Source: an uncultured Glaciecola sp. (lineage in GTDB: Bacteria > Pseudomonadota > Gammaproteobacteria > Enterobacterales > Alteromonadaceae). Taken from it: a stretch of DNA of 64,000 nt. The stretch spans positions 1-64,000 of the forward strand of contig CAKZLI010000057.1 in NCBI GenBank assembly GCA_937125395.1. The letters run 5' to 3'. Position 1 is the stretch's first letter. Every line of letters begins with the position of its first letter. Below the pieces are notes generated by a model that had not been told where the DNA came from, ran no database searches, and saw only the letters and a list, made by a program, of their open reading frames with translations. Positions 16,941 to 27,404 of this stretch are shown piece by piece. The position numbers and the translations under genes were made by a program.

Positions 16941-18631
16941 GCAGCATGCTTTGCCGCTCTTCTTCCTGAAAACACACAATCTGCTAATGATAAACCACTC
17001 ATATAAAGATTTGAAGGAATACCTACCGCGGTTCTACCTGCTGCATATAGACCAAGTATAGCATTCTTGTTTGCATCAACCACCTGACCAGAGCGTTCAT
17101 CAACATCTAAGCCCCCCATCGTTAACACTGTACAAGGCAACAAATGTTGAGCTAAAGAAATATCAATCACATGATAAGGTGCTTGAAATTCCACTGCATC
17201 GTCTTTAGTTTTGTGAAACATATCGTGTATCTCACCCTTAGCAACACGCGCATATTGTGTTAATTCGGTTTCTATCGTTGCTAAATCAAACCCATAATGG
17301 TTACACATTGCTTCGACTGTTTTAAATTTCTTTTTCACGACAATATGATTTAATGCAGCTAAGAGTTGCTGAAATGGTAGGACTTTACCTGGCGCAATTT
17401 CCCGCCATGCTTGTTTAACTAACCGAGAATCCAAGATTAACCATGCTTTACCCTTATTACGCTCAACCATTGCTTCACCTATGGTTGCGCCATAACTTGA
17501 CTCATTGACAAATCGCGCGCCTTGTTGATTTACAATAATGCCTTGTGACCATGCTTGAGGCGGATTAATAAAGCGCCAAGCTGTGGCATTTTTCATTAAT
17601 TTAGTAGCCCCGCCAGCTGATTCCCCTAGACGGATACCACTTCCATCATCTGCATGGGTGCCTAGCGGTAAACCAGGTAAGTATTTGGGACAGTAATGCT
17701 TGACCATTTTTCGATTAAAAATGAAGCCACCTGCACTAAGCACGACTCCAGAACGAGCACGATAGAAGACCACGTCTCTTTCATTCTCTTCGATACGAAT
17801 GACTTTTTTACGGAAATATTGAGCCAGCTTCCGCATCGATTTGCCACCGGGCAGCATATTAGGAAAATATGTCGCAAGGCTGGTCGCCAATGCACTATAA
17901 CGTTTATGTCTTTTTTCAGCGTCACTACCAGCAATGAGCTGCAGAGCTTTGAGCCCGATCACCCGTCCAGTTATATCAAGAACGAGTTGCCGCGCTTCAG
18001 TTTGGGTATCAACCTGCACTCCGATTTTCCGAGCAGATTCACGCATAGGCCAAAATAATGCACCGCCTAGATTAACGGCTGAGTTACCATTTTTAATAAC
18101 CCCTCGATGGCCTCTTGCTGCAGGAGGATGAACACCTCGATGAGATGGCAATAAAGAATTATCCGAATGGTATAAAAAATATTTTACATTAGGATAGGAG
18201 GTTTTTTTCTTATATACAGGGCCAGAGAACTTGACACCATGACTCATTAACCAATCAATATTTTGTGCACTTTGTTCACAAAAACGCATTAAGGTTTCGT
18301 CTTTAACGACACCTTGAGTTTCTAAATTTAAATAATCAAACATCGCTTGTGGCGTATCTTGCTCACCCAGAGAATCTTGAACTGTTGTTCCTCCACCAGC
18401 ATATACTACTCCGCCACTTTTAACCGAGGCGCCTCCGCCTGCAAATCGATCTAAAACGATAACATCTAAGCCATTTTCACGCGCTTCCAATGCTGCAGAG
18501 GCACCAGCAGCTCCGTATCCCACTACAACGAGATCGGCTTCATGCTGCCATGTAATATCGGTTTCACTATCAACAATTAACGCTTGTTCAACGTTTGAAA
18601 ACCAGTGTGATGGTGTCTGTGATGTGGACAT
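16925..18631 (-). CDS. FAD-binding dehydrogenase of the KstD / 3-ketosteroid dehydrogenase-like flavoprotein family
   Basis: ADLVVVGYGAAGASAALEARENGLDVIVLDRFAGGGAS; C-terminal GGLDVDERSGQVVDANKNAILGLYAAGRTAVGIPS. Confidence 0.82.
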   Translation of the reverse strand: MSTSQTPSHWFSNVEQALIVDSETDITWQHEADLVVVGYGAAGASAALEARENGLDVIVLDRFAGGGASVKSGGVVYAGGGTTVQDSLGEQDTPQAMFDYLNLETQGVVKDETLMRFCEQSAQNIDWLMSHGVKFSGPVYKKKTSYPNVKYFLYHSDNSLLPSHRGVHPPAARGHRGVIKNGNSAVNLGGALFWPMRESARKIGVQVDTQTEARQLVLDITGRVIGLKALQLIAGSDAEKRHKRYSALATSLATYFPNMLPGGKSMRKLAQYFRKKVIRIEENERDVVFYRARSGVVLSAGGFIFNRKMVKHYCPKYLPGLPLGTHADDGSGIRLGESAGGATKLMKNATAWRFINPPQAWSQGIIVNQQGARFVNESSYGATIGEAMVERNKGKAWLILDSRLVKQAWREIAPGKVLPFQQLLAALNHIVVKKKFKTVEAMCNHYGFDLATIETELTQYARVAKGEIHDMFHKTKDDAVEFQAPYHVIDISLAQHLLPCTVLTMGGLDVDERSGQVVDANKNAILGLYAAGRTAVGIPSNLYMSGLSLADCVFSGRRAAKHAAEQST

Positions 18632-18671
18632 GAATTTCCTTAATGTAACTGCAGAAAGCGTTAAAAAAATC

Positions 18672-19868
18672 TTAAACGTTCGGACGTGGCTCTTTGGGCA
18701 TACCTAAACCGCGCTCAGCGATAATGTTACGCTGTATCTCATTGGTACCACCATAAATGGTGTCAGAGCGCACAAATAAATACAGTGCTTGCATTCGGGT
18801 TAATTCATAAGGCGCAGCGGTAAGTATTTCAGCTTCAGGTCCAATGACATCCATCGCTAGTTCACCTAAATCACGATGCCAAGTCGCCCAAAACAATTTG
18901 TAGATCAGTGCTTCTTTTTGTAATGAACCATCATCACCATTACCTGATAACATCCGCAGGCTGTTGTAGCGCATTATTTTTAAACCAATGTGCGCATCCG
19001 CAATGCGTTGACGGATCGTCGGATCTTGGTGTGAGCCATTGGCTTTAGCCGCAACAATCACTTCGTCCAGTTCATTTTGAAATTGCATTTGTTGACCAAG
19101 TGTGGATACCCCGCGTTCAAATCCAAGTAAACCCATTGCTACCGCCCAACCTTCGCCTGGCTGACCGACTATATCTTGCGCATCACACTCGGCATTATCA
19201 AAAAACACTTCGTTAAACTCACTCGTACCGGTGAGTTGCTTGATCCCTCGAACTTCTATGCCCGGTTGATCCATGTTTAATAAAAAGAACCCTAATCCTT
19301 TGTGGCCTTTTGAGCCTGGATCAGTGCGGGCAATCACAAAAACATAATCGGATTCATGCGCTAAAGACGTCCATACTTTTTGTCCGGTAATCAGCCATTT
19401 ACCACTAGCCTCATCAAAGACTGCTTTGGTACGAACATTCGATAAATCTGAGCCTGCACCGGGTTCTGAGTACCCTTGACACCACAAATCCGTACCTGAA
19501 ATAATGCCGGGTAAGTAACGTTGCTTTTGTTCTTCACTACCAAATGCTATCAAGGTGGGTCCGGTTAAACCTTCACCGATGTGTCCTACTCGACCCGGTG
19601 CTCCAGCTCGGGCATATTCTTCATTAAATATCACCTGTTGCTCAATTGAACAGCCCCGTCCGCCATATTCTTCCGGCCAAGCAATACCTATCCAACCACC
19701 TTCAGCCAGTTTGGTTTCCCATTGTTTACGCTCTTCTGGAAACATATGTTCATCTCCAGGTCCGCCACGAAACTTCAGCTGCGCAAACTCCCCAACCAAA
19801 TTATCATTTAGCCATTGTGCTACTTCGGCACGAAATGCCTCGTCTTTTTCACTAAAGCTCAATTTCAT
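18672..19868 (-). CDS. acyl-CoA dehydrogenase (subunit 1 of a paired set)
   Basis: 398 aa; WPEEYGGRGCSIEQQVIFNEEYARAGAP, QGYSEPGAGSDLSNVRTKA, YGGTNEIQRNIIAERGLG. Confidence 0.93.
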   Translation of the reverse strand: MKLSFSEKDEAFRAEVAQWLNDNLVGEFAQLKFRGGPGDEHMFPEERKQWETKLAEGGWIGIAWPEEYGGRGCSIEQQVIFNEEYARAGAPGRVGHIGEGLTGPTLIAFGSEEQKQRYLPGIISGTDLWCQGYSEPGAGSDLSNVRTKAVFDEASGKWLITGQKVWTSLAHESDYVFVIARTDPGSKGHKGLGFFLLNMDQPGIEVRGIKQLTGTSEFNEVFFDNAECDAQDIVGQPGEGWAVAMGLLGFERGVSTLGQQMQFQNELDEVIVAAKANGSHQDPTIRQRIADAHIGLKIMRYNSLRMLSGNGDDGSLQKEALIYKLFWATWHRDLGELAMDVIGPEAEILTAAPYELTRMQALYLFVRSDTIYGGTNEIQRNIIAERGLGMPKEPRPNV

Positions 19869-19904
19869 AAATGTGTACTCACAATCGTTAAACGGTGTTT
19901 GCCG

Positions 19905-21062
19905 TTAATCTAACAAGATGCTGGCGATACGCTCTCGATGGTACGCCCCATTACCTAAGAAGACCTGTGATGACTTGGCTCGTTTAAAGTACAAATGCAC
20001 ATCGTATTCCCACGTAAACCCAACACCGCCATGCAGTTGGATAGCATCACCGGCATTTTTAAAATAACCATCAGAACAATACGATTTGGCGACACTGGCT
20101 GCTTCTTTAAGCTCTCCAGCCAATTCGTCGCCGTCAAACACAGCCTGCCCGACACACGCTGCATAATACACTGCTGAGCGGCCTACCTCAGTGCGTAACA
20201 TCATATCTGCTGCTTGGTGTTTGACTGCTTGAAAGCCAGCTATTGGACGCCCAAACTGCACACGTTCCTTACCGTATTCGACACTCAGATCTAACACCTG
20301 TTGTGCACCACCGACTTGTTCTGCCGCAGTCGCAATCGTTGCTAAATTGATAATTTTGTCTAGCAATGGCCAAGCATTGGCATACTCGCCCATTAATGCT
20401 TGCTCACTCACGACAACATTTTCCAACACAATTTGTGCTTGCTTTTTGGTTTGATCCATTGTGGGTAGATACTCGCAAGACACTCCTTGAGTGTTCGCAT
20501 CTAACACAAATAAGCTAATCCCATTTTGGCCACTGGTATCTGTATTGCGCGCCGCAACAATGATCACATCAGCAGTGTGTCCATTGGGCACATAACGATA
20601 GGTTCCATTCAGAACGTATTCATTGTCCTTGACTGATACAGTGGCATCAACGGCATTAGCATCCCAGCTACCTGAACTTCCGGTATAAGCGAGGGTCGCA
20701 GTAATGCTACCTTCACAAATTTGGGGTAAATAGCGCTGTTTTTGTGCTTCACTACCGGCAATCAGTAAGGCATTTGCACCTAAGCACACCGTCGAAAAGA
20801 ATGGCGAGCAAAACAAATACTGTCCCATTTGCTCGAGCATGATCACCAATTCAACGTAACCCAATCCAAAGCCACCGTATTCTTCTGGGATATGTGTCGC
20901 TTGCCAACCCATTTCCGTGCATAAACGTTGCCATGTATTATCGTTAAAGCCACGCTCAGACTCCATCGCATTACGGATGGCTGATGATGTAGAGACCTCT
21001 TTCAAAAATGACTCAGCAGTATCTCTGATCATTAATTGTTCTTCGGTAAATGAAAATTCCAA
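19905..21062 (-). CDS. acyl-CoA dehydrogenase (subunit 2 of a paired set)
   Basis: 385 aa; PEEYGGFGLGYVELVIMLEQMG, YGKERVQFGRPIAGFQAVKHQAADM, LHGGVGFTWEYDVHLYFKRAK. Confidence 0.93.
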   Translation of the reverse strand: MEFSFTEEQLMIRDTAESFLKEVSTSSAIRNAMESERGFNDNTWQRLCTEMGWQATHIPEEYGGFGLGYVELVIMLEQMGQYLFCSPFFSTVCLGANALLIAGSEAQKQRYLPQICEGSITATLAYTGSSGSWDANAVDATVSVKDNEYVLNGTYRYVPNGHTADVIIVAARNTDTSGQNGISLFVLDANTQGVSCEYLPTMDQTKKQAQIVLENVVVSEQALMGEYANAWPLLDKIINLATIATAAEQVGGAQQVLDLSVEYGKERVQFGRPIAGFQAVKHQAADMMLRTEVGRSAVYYAACVGQAVFDGDELAGELKEAASVAKSYCSDGYFKNAGDAIQLHGGVGFTWEYDVHLYFKRAKSSQVFLGNGAYHRERIASILLD

Positions 21063-21109
21063 TTCAATCCCCTTACTTCACACAATCGTTATCAAGTTAG
21101 CTAGATACA

Positions 21110-22678
21110 TTAAATAAGTTTAAATAATTCTGCTTTGACTATTTTGTTTGATGCATTGAGTGGCATCGCTGGGATAATTTCAACGCGTCTTGGCACACGA
21201 TAATTCGCCATGCGTTCTTTGCACCATCCGATTAAATCTGCTTGATTAGTTGTATGGTCCGGCTTTAGAGTGATAAAAGCGCACCCTACTTCACCCATCC
21301 GCTCATCGCTAATACCCACTACTGCAGATTGTGCAATTGCCGGATGCTGAGCGAGTACGGCTTCAATTTCGGCAGGATAACAATTGAATCCGCCGGAAAT
21401 ATACATATCTTTGAGTCTGTCAGTAATACTTAAATAGCCGTTTTCATCAACATGCCCCACATCACCGGTATGTAACCAACCTTGGGCATCAATAGCTTGA
21501 GCTGTCGCTTCTGGTTGCTCAAAATAACCTTTCATAACATGAAATCCGTGTATACAAATTTCTCCAGTCGCACCGGCCGGTAAATGCTCACCATCTGCTG
21601 ACATAATCGCAACTTGCGTTCCCGCAATCGCACGCCCACTAGTATTGGCAATGGTCTCATTGTCAGTGCTGGTATCACAAATAGTAGCAAGGCCACCGCA
21701 TTCGGTTAATCCGTAGGCCGTTGTTACCACATCAAACCCTAATTGAGACCGCATACGTTCAATCAACACCGGAGGAATTGTAGCAGCACCAGTGACAGCC
21801 ACCCGTAAACTACTCAAATCTGCAGTCGCCAAACTTGGATGTGCCAACAAAGATAAGTACAAGGTTGGAGGACCCGGTAACACCGTTATTTTATCGTTGC
21901 TGATGCGCGAAAATACCTCATCAGCATCAAAAACAGATTGAGGTAAGATTGTCGCACCGGCTAATAAACAGCTAACCCAGCCCGCTTTGTAACCAAAAGA
22001 GTGAAAGAAAGGATTAATCACTAAATATCGATCACCAGGGACAATACCCAATGTCTCAATAAACACACTAAAAGCTCTTATCATACTCCCGTGACGACTC
22101 ATGACCCCTTTGGGTTTGCCCGTCGTGCCTGAAGTAAACATCAAGTCTGACAAATCGTCCCCAGTAATACTCATCGCCAAATCAAGCGTGCTATCTAAAC
22201 TAACGTTATTGCCTTTCGATAAAAACGAAGTCCAATCGCAGCAAGATCCAAGTGGCTCGCCAGCTCGTGGTGTTAATGTCACAATCGCAAGCTGCGACGA
22301 TTCAAATAACGCTGATAGCTGTGCCGGAAAATCGTTATTAAGAAAATCCCCTTCACTAAAGACCAGTTTGGCACCGCTTCGCTGGATAATATCTGCAGCC
22401 TCTACTGCTTTCATGCGTGTATTAATTGGCACTAACACCGCTCCAGCCATTTGTAAGCCAATCGCAGCTAATATCCAACTCGCTGAATTACAGCCCCATA
22501 TTGCTACTCTGTCACCAGGTTGAATACCCTCAGCTATTAACGCTCGACACACATCGATACTTCGTTGTGGTAAGTCGCGATAACTAATGTTGATGTCACC
22601 ATCTTCAATTGCACACAGGTCGCCGTATTTTTTGGCTGCCGCAAATACTAATCGAGGTACACTATCGATGACTGTCAT
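21110..22678 (-). CDS. AMP-forming acyl-CoA synthetase (FadD3-like)
   Basis: LMFTSGTTGKPKGVMSRHG, YGLTECGG, GWLHTGDVGHVDENGYLSITDRLKDMYISGGFNCYPAEIE. Confidence 0.88.
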   Translation of the reverse strand: MTVIDSVPRLVFAAAKKYGDLCAIEDGDINISYRDLPQRSIDVCRALIAEGIQPGDRVAIWGCNSASWILAAIGLQMAGAVLVPINTRMKAVEAADIIQRSGAKLVFSEGDFLNNDFPAQLSALFESSQLAIVTLTPRAGEPLGSCCDWTSFLSKGNNVSLDSTLDLAMSITGDDLSDLMFTSGTTGKPKGVMSRHGSMIRAFSVFIETLGIVPGDRYLVINPFFHSFGYKAGWVSCLLAGATILPQSVFDADEVFSRISNDKITVLPGPPTLYLSLLAHPSLATADLSSLRVAVTGAATIPPVLIERMRSQLGFDVVTTAYGLTECGGLATICDTSTDNETIANTSGRAIAGTQVAIMSADGEHLPAGATGEICIHGFHVMKGYFEQPEATAQAIDAQGWLHTGDVGHVDENGYLSITDRLKDMYISGGFNCYPAEIEAVLAQHPAIAQSAVVGISDERMGEVGCAFITLKPDHTTNQADLIGWCKERMANYRVPRRVEIIPAMPLNASNKIVKAELFKLI

Positions 22679-24408
22679 TCTACATTCTCGACTGGTTGTG
22701 GCGTAGATGCGCGTTCTTTTGTAATATGATTGGCAGCAATATAACCAAATGTCATTGCTGGGCCAATCGTAGAGCCCGCACCTGGATAGCTTGTTCCCAT
22801 CACTGACGATGACGCATTTCCAATCGCATATAACCCTGCTATCGGCTCACCAGAAGGTCGCACCACTTGACCATGATCATTTGTTAATAACCCACCTTTT
22901 GTTCCTATATCGCCTGGATTTATCATCATGGCATAATATGGCCCTTTGGTTATCGGTGCTAAACAAGGATTAGGTTTGACTTTAGGATCACCATAATAGC
23001 GGTCAAAGACATTATCACCGCGTGCAAAGTCTTCATCAATCCCAGTCTTGGCATAGCCATTCATCTTTGCAACGGTTTCAGCAAGGCCCGCAGCATCAAT
23101 ATTGATTTTTTGAGCTAACGCGTCAAGTGAATCTGCTTTAAAATACACGGTATCTAACCACGATTTAGACGCTCGGCTATCTGGCATGATTTTGCCCGGC
23201 ATCAACGGTCCCATCGCATATTCATATCTAAAGTGCGCATCAAACACGACCCATGCAGGCACAGAATTACCCATTTTTTGATGATTTTTGTACATCGCAT
23301 CACCAAACTCTAAATACGGAGCTGCCTCATTAAAAAATCGTTTACCAGATCCATCAACGACAATCGCACCAGGGAAAGATCGCTCAGCAAATAACCCTCT
23401 TGAGCTAGGCTCTTTAGGTACTTTAATGGTTGGCGTCCACCAACACCAATCTAATAAATCTGTCGCAGCACCAAGCTTTTGCCCAGCCTCTAACGCCGCA
23501 CCCGTGTTACCGCCTTTAGGAGTTGCACTCCAAGCTTGTTGTGATGGTGCGGGTAGATATTTTTCTCGTAATGTTTGGTTTTGCTCAAAACCGCCACTGC
23601 CCATAATTACACCATGACGTGCACTCAGCGTGATCTCTTTGCCGTCTTGCAAAACAGTAATACCAGTCACTTTATCATCCGTGGTCACAAAATCGGTAAA
23701 CTCGGTATTGCGCCATAACGGTACATTACGATCAATTAACGACTGACGAAGTGACGCCACCAAACTGGCACCTAATCCCGCTCTACGATCTCTGCGACCT
23801 TTTTTACGTTGTTTAAAATCAAACTTATAACGCAGCATCAAGCCCAATATCATAAACATCCAGCCACGCTCTTTGGAAACAGCTTGATGAGCTTGGCGAG
23901 CAGTCCAGGCCATTTTACCCATGAGAAGTGTATTACCCGATGCGGGTTGTTGGTGTTCTATTTCATCGCCAAGACAAGTCGTATCAAAAAGCTCAGGATC
24001 CATCGTACGCCCGCCGGCAAGTGATCCTTCTAAATGCGGATAATAATCAGGATACTTATCCGCAACTGCAAGCTTCACACGAGTATTGGCATGTAATTCA
24101 CGTAACATTTTTGGTGCATTATCTAGGTACGCACAAATTCTCGATTTGGCTACACTACCGTTACTTGCCGCTTCAATATACGCCAGAGCCGATTCGTAAC
24201 TATCTTTACCACCTAACGCTTTGAATTCATCATTATTAGGGATCCAAATACCGCCACCAGAAATAGCGGATGTCCCACCGTATTTATCACTTTTTTCAAC
24301 AATTAAGACTGAATGACCATTGTCGGCTGCAATGATAGCCGCTGTCATTGCTCCGGCGCCTGAGCCAACGATAATGACATCGTATTGATTTTCATTGTTG
24401 GTGTTCAT
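22675..24408 (-). CDS. 3-ketosteroid delta1-dehydrogenase-like flavoprotein
   Basis: YDVIIVGSGAGAMTAAIIAADNGHSVLIVEKSDKYGGTSAISGGGIWIPNN; C-term GLYAIGNASSSVMGTSYPGAGSTIGPAMTFGYIAANH, typical of KstD. Start set at ATG 24408 with AGGAGAAATAAG RBS. Confidence 0.88.
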   Translation of the reverse strand: MNTNNENQYDVIIVGSGAGAMTAAIIAADNGHSVLIVEKSDKYGGTSAISGGGIWIPNNDEFKALGGKDSYESALAYIEAASNGSVAKSRICAYLDNAPKMLRELHANTRVKLAVADKYPDYYPHLEGSLAGGRTMDPELFDTTCLGDEIEHQQPASGNTLLMGKMAWTARQAHQAVSKERGWMFMILGLMLRYKFDFKQRKKGRRDRRAGLGASLVASLRQSLIDRNVPLWRNTEFTDFVTTDDKVTGITVLQDGKEITLSARHGVIMGSGGFEQNQTLREKYLPAPSQQAWSATPKGGNTGAALEAGQKLGAATDLLDWCWWTPTIKVPKEPSSRGLFAERSFPGAIVVDGSGKRFFNEAAPYLEFGDAMYKNHQKMGNSVPAWVVFDAHFRYEYAMGPLMPGKIMPDSRASKSWLDTVYFKADSLDALAQKINIDAAGLAETVAKMNGYAKTGIDEDFARGDNVFDRYYGDPKVKPNPCLAPITKGPYYAMMINPGDIGTKGGLLTNDHGQVVRPSGEPIAGLYAIGNASSSVMGTSYPGAGSTIGPAMTFGYIAANHITKERASTPQPVENVE

Positions 24409-24456
24409 CTTATTTCTCCTGATTTGATGTGGTAACACATATGCCAATGATTAAAT

Positions 24457-26151
24457 TTATTGATAAAACCGTTTTTTTAACTCGTTTTTCAGCAATTTTC
24501 CAGCAGGGTTACGGGGTAACTTGCTTGTTACTAGGTGCACATGAGCTGGTATTTTGTATTTAGCAAGATGTTCTGCAACATGTGCCAGCAATCCCTCTTC
24601 AGTCAATGCACTATTGTCAAATAAATGCACAACTGCGACGATTGACTCACCGGTTTCCTCATCAGGAATGCCAAATACTGCGGCTTCGTCTACGCATGAA
24701 TGTGCTAGTAGGCAACTCTCCACTTCTGCGGTTGAAATGTTCTCTCCGGATCGAATAATCACATCTTTAATTCGGTCGACAATAAACAAAAAACCGGCAT
24801 CATCTATGTATCCAATATCTCCACTGTGTAACCAACCTGATTTAAGTGCCTCATTTGTAGCAACATCATTATCTACATACCCATCCATCAAACACACACC
24901 ACGCATACAGATTTCACCTAACTCATTATTGGGCAGCACGTGCCCTTCAGGTGAGCGAATTTGAGTTTCCATAATGGGCGATAATAACCCTGAACTTTTG
25001 GGTTTATGACGAAATAACTCGCCCGCCATCGCTGCACACACACCGTTGGTTTCAGTCATCCCAAACCCGACACCAATCATGTGTTCATCTAATGTAGATA
25101 GGGCTTTATCGATGAGACTTGCCGGTAAACCTGAACCACCGAATCCTAATCCCCCAAATGTTTGCATTATCTCAGGAGTATGAAAATTAGGATCTCGTAA
25201 CAATTGCATAACCATTGACGGAGCACCGTTAAATTGGGTGACTTGTTCTTGCTTAATTAATTCTATTGCGGTAGATACTTCCCATTTATGCGTAAATACC
25301 AAACGTCGTCCAGCTCGAAGGGCGCTAAATAATTGCGCATGTAACCCACTAACATGAAACAAAGGTACTGCGGTAAGTAATGTCGGTACTAACGCTTTTT
25401 CTATTATTTTGGCAACCGCATCTGGGGATGTCAGCGCCGATATTGCACTTATATAATCGATATTGAACAGCGATTGACATACGGCTAAATGACTCGATAA
25501 CACAGCTTTCGCTTTGCTGCTAGCTCCGGAGGTAAAGAGGATTAAAGCCGGATCGAGCTCGTTTATTTCTAACGCAGGTAATGGCGCAGCTGCACACGCA
25601 ACAGCATCATTAAACAACGTCACATCGGATTGCGGATTGATATCAACATGCGTATCATTTAGGAGTACTGTTTGACCTGCCCAACATGTTTTTTCATTTA
25701 TTCTTGACCACCGAGCACTATCACATACCACTAATTTGGGTTTTATAATTGAAATTGCCTCGCACAACTCTTGTTGTGTTCCAAAACTATTTAATGGCGC
25801 AGGCACTGCGCCTATAAGAACGGTCGCACAAAATGCAATAATCCATTCGGGACGATTGCGCATTGCAATTACAACATGATCACCTTGAACTACACCTTGT
25901 TGATGCATCCACGTTGCCATACTATCAACATCATTAAAAAATGCGTTAAAACTCCAACGCTGATCTTGATAAACTAAAAAATTTGTTTCGTCAGTACGGC
26001 GTGAATCATTTATCACTTGAGACAAATTTAACGGTGCATTTGCATACACTTTTAAAGCCTGCTCATTCACCTGCTTCTCTACGATTTCAAAAGGCGCACC
26101 AGGCGCCGTAAGCTGAGATTTAACCTCTGCTGTTGCATCAACTAAATTCAT
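24457..26151 (-). CDS. AMP-forming acyl-CoA synthetase
   Basis: LILFTSGASSKAKAVLSSHL, GFGMTETNGVC, GWLHSGDIGYIDDAGFLFIVDRIKDVIIRSGENISTAEVES. Start set at ATG 26151, overlapping the upstream TGA as ATGA. Confidence 0.88.
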   Translation of the reverse strand: MNLVDATAEVKSQLTAPGAPFEIVEKQVNEQALKVYANAPLNLSQVINDSRRTDETNFLVYQDQRWSFNAFFNDVDSMATWMHQQGVVQGDHVVIAMRNRPEWIIAFCATVLIGAVPAPLNSFGTQQELCEAISIIKPKLVVCDSARWSRINEKTCWAGQTVLLNDTHVDINPQSDVTLFNDAVACAAAPLPALEINELDPALILFTSGASSKAKAVLSSHLAVCQSLFNIDYISAISALTSPDAVAKIIEKALVPTLLTAVPLFHVSGLHAQLFSALRAGRRLVFTHKWEVSTAIELIKQEQVTQFNGAPSMVMQLLRDPNFHTPEIMQTFGGLGFGGSGLPASLIDKALSTLDEHMIGVGFGMTETNGVCAAMAGELFRHKPKSSGLLSPIMETQIRSPEGHVLPNNELGEICMRGVCLMDGYVDNDVATNEALKSGWLHSGDIGYIDDAGFLFIVDRIKDVIIRSGENISTAEVESCLLAHSCVDEAAVFGIPDEETGESIVAVVHLFDNSALTEEGLLAHVAEHLAKYKIPAHVHLVTSKLPRNPAGKLLKNELKKRFYQ

Positions 26152-27251
26152 TCCATTATCCTGTCTAGTTTTACTGATTGAGTCGTACAATATGTCGAAA
26201 TACCGCCAGCTGGCTGGCGTTGACACTGTAAATCTTCATTCGCTTCAAGCCAATTCAAATGTGCAAGAGTTTCTCCTACAGCCATCAGTTTGTCTATGGG
26301 TGAAAGCTCGCGATTAAACAAATGTTGCATTGCCTGATAAGCGCTAAACTGCTGGTGTTCATTGGCAAATTTTCGAAGGGTCGATAAGGTTTCAAAATGA
26401 TGATCAATAAGCTGTTGTGCTCGGACATGCATTTGGGTAAATATCGGTCCATGAGCAGGCATCACAAGCGTATCGGCAGCGAGTAATTGAATGCGTTGCA
26501 ATGAATCTAGCCAATGTTGTAGTGCTTGACCATTAGGCTCTAAATCGGTAACCAAAATATTTGAACTAATATGAGGTAATAACTGGTCGCCGGCGAGTAA
26601 TAGCTTATCATCTTGACAATATAAACAAGCATGTTCAGGCGAATGCCCCTCGCCAATCACAATACGCCATTGACGCTTACCAATGGTTAAGACATCATCT
26701 TGGCGAAGCCGGTTAAATGACTCTGGACTGTGTACAGAAAAGGGATCTTTTTTACATGCTGCAACAATTTTTTCGATCTCGGCTGTGGGCATGCCTGCTT
26801 GCTGAAAAAAAACACGTTGATTGTTTCTTTCTGTTGTTCCCATGCCACGACTAAATGCTTTGAGTGTATAAAATTCACCATAAGTCATAAACAATGGTAC
26901 ATTAAATGTGTCCATCAACCATGCTGCTAGGCTACTATGGTCATAATGAAAATGTGTACAAATCAAGCCTTTGATTGGTTTGGTTTGACAGTATTGCTCC
27001 GCTACAATTAACCATAATTTTTTGGTTTCTTGAGTATGCAAACCTGTATCGACGATATACCAGCCATCGTCATCTTCAAGTAAGTACAAATTAATATGAT
27101 CCAATGACATCGGCATCGGCATTCTTATCCATAAAATGCCCTCTTTAACAACTACCGCTGTACCATTGGCATTCGGAGCCGATAACGGATAGTCTAGAGC
27201 ACTATTACGTTCTTTGTCTGTGCGAATTTTATTTGCCAGCTTAGGTTTCAT
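26148..27251 (-). CDS. metallo-beta-lactamase-fold hydrolase
   Basis: THFHYDHSSLAAWL, GEGHSPEHACLYC, LLLAGDQLLPHISSN, MPAHGPIF. Confidence 0.88.
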   Translation of the reverse strand: MKPKLANKIRTDKERNSALDYPLSAPNANGTAVVVKEGILWIRMPMPMSLDHINLYLLEDDDGWYIVDTGLHTQETKKLWLIVAEQYCQTKPIKGLICTHFHYDHSSLAAWLMDTFNVPLFMTYGEFYTLKAFSRGMGTTERNNQRVFFQQAGMPTAEIEKIVAACKKDPFSVHSPESFNRLRQDDVLTIGKRQWRIVIGEGHSPEHACLYCQDDKLLLAGDQLLPHISSNILVTDLEPNGQALQHWLDSLQRIQLLAADTLVMPAHGPIFTQMHVRAQQLIDHHFETLSTLRKFANEHQQFSAYQAMQHLFNRELSPIDKLMAVGETLAHLNWLEANEDLQCQRQPAGGISTYCTTQSVKLDRIME

Positions 27252-27328
27252 CAGGTCTCCAAAATAAGTGCCATAGTCAATCTATGGACTCACTTTATTA
27301 ATAAGAAAACATTTAGTGATTTGGTAAT

Positions 27329-27344
27329 ACGTCCAAAAGGACGA
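27329..27344. promoter_or_regulatory. candidate steroid-regulon operator, site B
   Basis: ACGTCC-AAAA-GGACGA in the divergent 27251/27405 intergenic region. Confidence 0.7.
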
Positions 27345-27404
27345 TGCCGTAATTCTTACTGAGGTTAATCTGTTGTTAATTACATGTAACCAGAGGTGTT
27401 GTAA

